Assembly (NCBI GenBank): GCA_033063855.1
Contig: CP093831.1
Span: 7,998,001 to 8,062,000 of the forward strand
Origin: Smittia aterrima
Lineage: Eukaryota > Arthropoda > Insecta > Diptera > Chironomidae
Length of the DNA: 64,000 nt
Direction: 5' to 3'
Shown: positions 59,520 through 64,000 of the stretch, piece by piece
Layout: each line of letters opens with the position of its first letter
Position numbering within the stretch: position 1 is the stretch's first letter
Made by a program: the position numbers and the translations under genes
Notes under the pieces: generated by a model
Database searches by the model: none
What the model was told of the DNA's origin: nothing
Seen by the model: the letters and a program-made list of their open reading frames with translations, nothing else

Positions 59520-59800
59520 ACGAAGGCAGATGCATCTCTCTCTCTTTTAGTTTCTCTAAATTACAGCAAACTATCCTTAGGAAGATAATAAATTTTAGCT
59601 CGAAATGTGCATCGATAGTCCCATCGAATCTAAATTATGATCCAATTTTCCTCGTTTTCTTGTCTTTCTCTCGTGTTCCTCGTCTCTTTGTCAGAAGCAT
59701 CTTACTAACCCTAATGCTGAACGAAATCGCATTATTTTTTATGACTCGATACCTTTCACAACGCAGATAGTTGCTGCCTCTTCCATCACTCAAAGGCATT
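59520..59800 (+). repeat. Family D block, copy D3
   Basis: Very like D2 from GGCAGATGC to CTGCCTCTTCCATCA, with scattered substitutions and a longer spacer after GGCAGATG. Confidence 0.75.
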
Positions 59801-61897
59801 ATGACATGTCAGAGCTTTTGTTAACAAAAAACGTCAGACAATGAAGTTTTTGCGTAATGAGCAGGATTTCTCTTTGCATCGATGAGAAATTTTTCGTTCC
59901 GGTTTGGTTTTCAATTTTTTCTGGCACATTTTTTTTTGAGTTGATTTTTTTTGATCAGTTAATTGGGAAAATATTTCCGAAAACTGTCAGAGAAAGCAGC
60001 AGGAATTCATTGTCTTCATCGACAAAACATCGTTCATCGATCGTTTATTAATAACATCATGCAATCAATTTGAGTTACAACGTGCAGCAGATCGCATATA
60101 AATCAAGTTTATGGCTTTCGAGTTGTTGAGAATGTTTTTGAGGTAATTTAGATTCGATGCGTCGATCGATGTTTAATCAAATAAATTTATTTTCGTCAAG
60201 GAGACTTCAAACTTTTTTACCTTAAAATGTTTCAACGACTTTTCTAGTTTGGGAGAACTGACAAACCATAATCTCTCGATTGTTCTTGATTCCATTCTAA
60301 AAGAAAACATTTTTTTTACCTCAATCGCTTCTCAAAGCAAAGCATCATTAAAACATCAATTGTGTGAAGATTCTCGAGAAAAAAAATCCTTATTTGCATT
60401 TTAATGAAGTTTGTTTGTATTCGTCGTCACCTTCTCATCATTAAAATCCTCAAGTTATCCTCTTTACTTTCTACGTCGCCGGATTAAGATTTTAAGGATT
60501 TGTCACAAAGTTTTGTTTTGTGTCAATTCAAACATTTCATGCTCGACGAACGAAAACACATTTCGGTTATAATTAAAACATGGAAGAAGCATCATTAATC
60601 AATCTGTTGCTTCGGAATTTCTGCTCTCGCTTTAAACGGAACATTTCAATTTTTCATAAATTAGGATACGACAGATGCTTTGAGGGAAGTGATTGCGGAA
60701 TTTATTCAACCTGCTCTTGTTGACTTTTAAAATCGTTAAATGATTTTAATTATCAGCTCATTAAGAAAGGAAGTGAATTAAGGAAATGAATTTAAAATAA
60801 TTAAACAAATGATTTTAAGATTGATTGAGTTTCTAATCGAATAGATTTCGACTTAAGTCGAGCGATCTCGTGTCAATTCTTTTATTGTCAGCAGATGGTC
60901 GAGATGAGCTATTATGATCGAAACGTCTTCTTGTCTTTAATGCGTTTAAACGATTTTACAATTGCGTTATTTATTTATCATAAAAGCCAACGAGCGATGC
61001 ATTAAAACATTTGCGTCATAAACTTCTCCTCAATGGCCATTCAAACACGATCGAAGACTTCATCAAAGTCTTTTTGACATCTGAATCTTTTTCACACTCA
61101 AGTAAACAACTGAAGGTATCAATGGCGCTCAATCACAGCGCACAAAAGTCCGATTCGGAAAATGTCGAAATGATTGACAACATTTCAAACTCTTGAGTCG
61201 TGATCGTTCGTTCTCGGTTCATTGACCATCGTAACATTTTAGGCTGGGGCGACTAAGGGTTCTCAACTTCTCAATCACAACCCGAGGCAAATGAAATGAA
61301 AATATTCGCAAATTTAATGATGTGATGCAGTCAACGATGCATTTCTGATTATTTATTAAAATTAATATTTCTTTCTTCTTCTTATTCTTCACCGACATCT
61401 ATTCTATTTCAATAAATTATTCGCTTCAAAAAGAAATTTACCGATCGCACACATTTGCGTATTCATAGCGTACAAGCTCGAGGGGTTGCAGTTGAAATAA
61501 CATGCAAGGAAAGATAAACATTCGTTGTGCAAAAATATTTACACTCCACTGACTCGGTAATGGAATTTTAATAGCATTAAATTTGAAAGCGAGATTATCA
61601 ATTGGCAGTGAGAATAAAATGGCATGATCCGATTAATTTATGTGGTGATAGCTTTTTTTATGTTGCGAATTTCCTTTAAGAAGTCTTTTTTGAGAAATGC
61701 TAAACGTTCGCGCTCGGCTGATCACGAATGAAAACTTTGTCGTCTAATCTAAGGGTTTGCATGGGAATTTTTTAAAGAGCGAAACTTATTTGAAGCGGAT
61801 GTGAAGTTAACAGTTGCTAGCATTGCACTTGCTGTTTGATTTTAATCTCTATCAGCGTAATTAAAAGTGTTCTCTAGTTTTGAACCGTTTTTGTTTA
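59801..61897. other. Intergenic, nothing recognised
   Basis: AT-rich. No gene, RNA or repeat was seen. Confidence 0.5.
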
Positions 61898-62756
61898 TTA
61901 ATAGCTTTGTGAGAGATCGTTGGGATCTACTGGCTCCCTTGTGCTACAAAGTGATGGATAGTCAGGATTCGGGCCTGTTTGACAATCTGATGTAGGCTCT
62001 CCACTCTTGTAAAGTCTAAAGTTCAACGGAATTCCAAACGAGTAGTTGCATGCGATGTAAGATTCTTTTCCATTTTCCACACTATACTGAGAAATTGCGC
62101 ATCCAACTTCGTTGGCTTGAGCTGTCGCCATTTGAAGAAAATGTGTAATTTCCTTTCCGTTTACTTCTTGACCACAACAGTTGTTAATCGCATCCATGTT
62201 CGTTAGTTTGTTCTCATCCCAGAAAACACGAATCGATTCTTCGATGAATGCAGAAATTTCTTTAAACTCTGCTCCGCCGCCGATTGACCGTTGGAAGAAT
62301 ATATTTTGACCGGAATATTTGTATTGTGGAGTGTTATGGCAATCGTGTTCGAACTTGCAGCGTCTCACATTTAATCCAGCATAGTCAGCAAGTTCTTCAT
62401 TGTAAACCTTAAACAGAATTTAAAAACATTTGAGAACAATTGACAAGCAAATAAATAATTATATAACTCACCATCGTCGTCATCCTTGTGGCTGAATCAA
62501 ATCCAGATTGTTCGCCACCAGCTAATTTGTTTCTGTATTGATTATGCAAATCGAGAATCTGTTTGATATTGTCATCCGACAAAGGTACTGCTCGTGCATC
62601 TGATGGACAAGTTTGAAGCAAATCTCCCGTGGCAGAGCATGTGATGTGTTGATATTCCGTTTGTTTGCAAAGATTTCTTTCGCAGTAATTCACGACTTGA
62701 CTTGATATCAAAGCAAAACTTAGAAAATAAGAAACAGCGAATGATTTGACCAACAT
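61898..62756 (-). CDS. Secreted CAP-superfamily protein (antigen-5-like)
   Basis: Exons 62756-62472 and 62407-61898 (64-base intron, phase 0), 264 residues. The start at 62756 gives a clean signal peptide (MLVKSFAVSYFLSFALISS). The Cys-rich N-terminal region (NYCERNLCK) precedes a CAP domain: ILDLHNQYRNKLAGGE, Cys pairs (CKFEHDC, NCCGQ), ITHFLQMATAQANEVGCA in place of the usual GHFTQMVW...GCG, and YIACNYSFG (usual YLVCNY). The His of that first motif is kept. The family is secreted in haemolymph, saliva and venom of insects and binds small lipophilic or biogenic molecules in known cases. The role here is unknown, and nothing in the sequence shows toxicity. A TATA box lies 50 bases upstream. 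Confidence 0.9.
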
Positions 62757-62805
62757 TTTCAATGAACAAGTTGAAACTAAAAGTATTTGAAAGCATCCGA
62801 TTTTC

Positions 62806-62812
62806 TTTTATA
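62806..62812 (-). promoter_or_regulatory. TATA box of the CAP gene
   Basis: On the minus strand AAAGTATAAAAGA lies about 50 bases before the ATG at 62756, so transcription should start about 20-25 bases before the ATG. Confidence 0.7.
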
Positions 62813-63144
62813 CTTTCAATGATTAGTCAAGATAATTAGAATAGTCAGTTGTGTAATTTCATTATGCAAATTTTATTTAATAAGTGTTCAAAGAACTTGT
62901 CTGTGAGAAAAAAGAAACAAAAGAAAATGAAGGCAACATTTGATTAAGAATCGAATAAAATGAAAATACTCGATCAGCAGTAACAAGTGAGATTGTGAAT
63001 AAACAAAACTGAATGACGCAATCAATTCGGCATGACGTGAATTACACACCTTTGTTTGTGTCACATGAAACTTGTGACGTATGTCGAAATGAAAAGTATT
63101 AAAATTTGACGTTATTGCAATATTATTGCTTAAAATTGCCCAGT
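62813..63144. other. Gap upstream of the CAP gene
   Basis: Holds the distal CAP promoter and the 3' end of the repeat-protein gene. Nothing else is seen. Confidence 0.5.
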
Positions 63145-64000
63145 TTAGTAACCGTTATGGAAAATATGACCAAATAAGGTAATCCAATACCAAATATATT
63201 CCAAACAATATTGAAACCAGGTTTTGTTTTCAGTAGCGTCGACTGAAACAGGAAAATTCAAAGCTTCATCGAAACGGAGAGATGAAGTGATAGATGAGAC
63301 GACTTGCCCGATCAAACGGTTCAAATTGGTGTAGGTTGGGCGTTCGATTGTGGCTGTGCTAGCAGGGCTTACGCCTGCGGTAACAGGCTTAATATTAGAA
63401 GAAATTGCAGGGGCGACTACTTGGGCGAGACCGTCTAATAATGAAGTTGAAGGTGCACCTGATGCGACTGTGCTAGCAGGATTTGAAACGGCTGCAACTG
63501 ATTTCGCGGCCGTACCGTCGGGGATTGAAACTGGAGGAACGAATGCTTGGAATAAATCACCGACACCGCCAAATAATGAAACTGAAGGTGCGGAAGCTGG
63601 AACTGATGCGGCTGTGCTAGCAGGGCTTGAAACGGCTGCAACTGATTTCGCGGCCGTACCGTCGGGGATCGAAACTGGAGGAACGAATGCTTGGAATAAA
63701 TCACCGACACCGCCAAATAATGAAACTGAAGGCACGGAAGCTGGAACTGATGCGGCTGTGCTAGCAGGGCTTGAAACGGCTGCTGATTTTGCGGCCGTAC
63801 CGTCGGGAATTGAAACTGGAGGAACGAATGCTTGGAATAAATCACCGACACCGCCAAATAATGAAACTGAAGGTGCAGTAGCTGGACCTGATGCGGCTGT
63901 GCTAGCAGGGCTTGAAGCTGGGTTGGCAACAATATTCGCTGGGTTAGAAACTGGGCTTGAAACTGGGCTGGCAACGATACTCGCTGGGCTTGAACCGATA
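63145..64000 (-). CDS. Tandem-repeat secreted-type protein, 5' end outside window
   Basis: An open frame runs from the window edge to the stop at 63145, with 284 codons visible. It consists of Ser/Pro/Ala/Val-rich text and three copies of a 47-48-residue unit (PSVSLFGGVGDLFQAF, VPPVSIPDGTAAKS, AAVSSPASTAAS), then a unique end with aromatic residues (TWFQYCLEYIWYW, FGHIFHNGY). No family is recognised. Units are almost identical at DNA level, so they were made or homogenised recently; one unit lacks a codon. A second frame is also open across the repeats (63435-63974), as expected of clean tandem copies; the other is chosen because it continues into the unique, more protein-like end. The composition suggests an extracellular, possibly adhesive or coating protein; this is inference. 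Confidence 0.65.
   Translation of the reverse strand, partial: IGSSPASIVASPVSSPVSNPANIVANPASSPASTAASGPATAPSVSLFGGVGDLFQAFVPPVSIPDGTAAKSAAVSSPASTAASVPASVPSVSLFGGVGDLFQAFVPPVSIPDGTAAKSVAAVSSPASTAASVPASAPSVSLFGGVGDLFQAFVPPVSIPDGTAAKSVAAVSNPASTVASGAPSTSLLDGLAQVVAPAISSNIKPVTAGVSPASTATIERPTYTNLNRLIGQVVSSITSSLRFDEALNFPVSVDATENKTWFQYCLEYIWYWITLFGHIFHNGY
63460..63890 (-). repeat. Tandem array, unit 141-144 bases
   Basis: GCGGCCGTACCGTCGGG recurs at 63506, 63650 and 63791, i.e. spacings of 144 and 141. Each unit also has the CCAAATAATGAAACTGAAGG segment. It lies in the coding sequence of the repeat protein. Confidence 0.9.

Noticed and set aside
36786..59800. Transposon or MITE explanation for blocks A-G
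   Set aside because: No terminal inverted repeats, target duplications or coding remnants seen, and copies share order and orientation. A genome-wide copy count could still reverse this.
63435..63974. Second minus-strand frame across the repeat array (Gln-rich)
   Set aside because: Open only because the repeat unit is a multiple of three without stops. It does not continue into the unique C-terminal part.

Overview
The window looks like nuclear DNA of an insect, most likely a lower dipteran such as a non-biting midge. It is AT-rich. Genes are split by very short GT-AG introns (often 50-70 bases), arthropod core promoters occur (TATA boxes, TCAGT initiators), and the gene families are insect ones: a CCAP receptor, a 7tm_6 odorant receptor, a CYP28-like P450 and an antigen-5-like CAP protein. 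I see no transposase, reverse transcriptase or CRISPR array. Species placement is inference.

Left part (1-21.9 kb): a small secreted leucine-rich-repeat protein (+); about 6 kb without a gene I can support; a lectin-less polypeptide GalNAc-transferase (+); then the crustacean cardioactive peptide (CCAP) receptor gene, seven coding exons over about 9 kb. Its 5.9 kb second coding intron holds an antisense tRNA-Ser(AGA), a complete odorant receptor and a decayed second odorant receptor.

Middle (21.9-35.8 kb): a ferric-chelate-reductase-like protein on the minus strand (Reeler, DOMON, cytochrome b561); a 4.9 kb gap with an intron-containing tRNA-Tyr(GTA); two tandem SLC5-type sodium-coupled transporters (+); and, convergent with them, a C2-domain protein with a long serine-rich N-terminus (-).

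Right part (35.8-64 kb): genes are sparse: a BTB/zinc-finger protein (-), an Ala/Gly-rich secreted protein with a clear TATA/initiator promoter (+), tRNA-Gly(CCC) (-), a second lectin-less GalNAc-transferase with a 22-base microexon (-), a possible 58-residue secreted peptide (+), a DNAJB6-like J-protein (-), a P450 (+), a CAP protein (-) and, cut by the window edge, a tandem-repeat secreted protein (-). The long gaps hold a set of paralogous non-coding blocks, named here families A-G, which recur in partly conserved order (roughly E-A-D-C-B-F) at about 36.8-41.2, 45.6-47.4, 50.2-53.2 and 56.7-59.8 kb. Some copies are nearly identical while their flanks are unalignable by eye. Family A can fold into nested stems, B carries an octamer joined to a forkhead-like site, and C has a core of about 110 bases kept almost unchanged in three copies. 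This modular array is the most unusual thing in the window. Duplicated regulatory modules or an undescribed structured RNA family are both possible, and neither is proven.

Exon coordinates were built by hand from GT-AG sites, reading-phase continuity and family knowledge. No alignment or database search was run.
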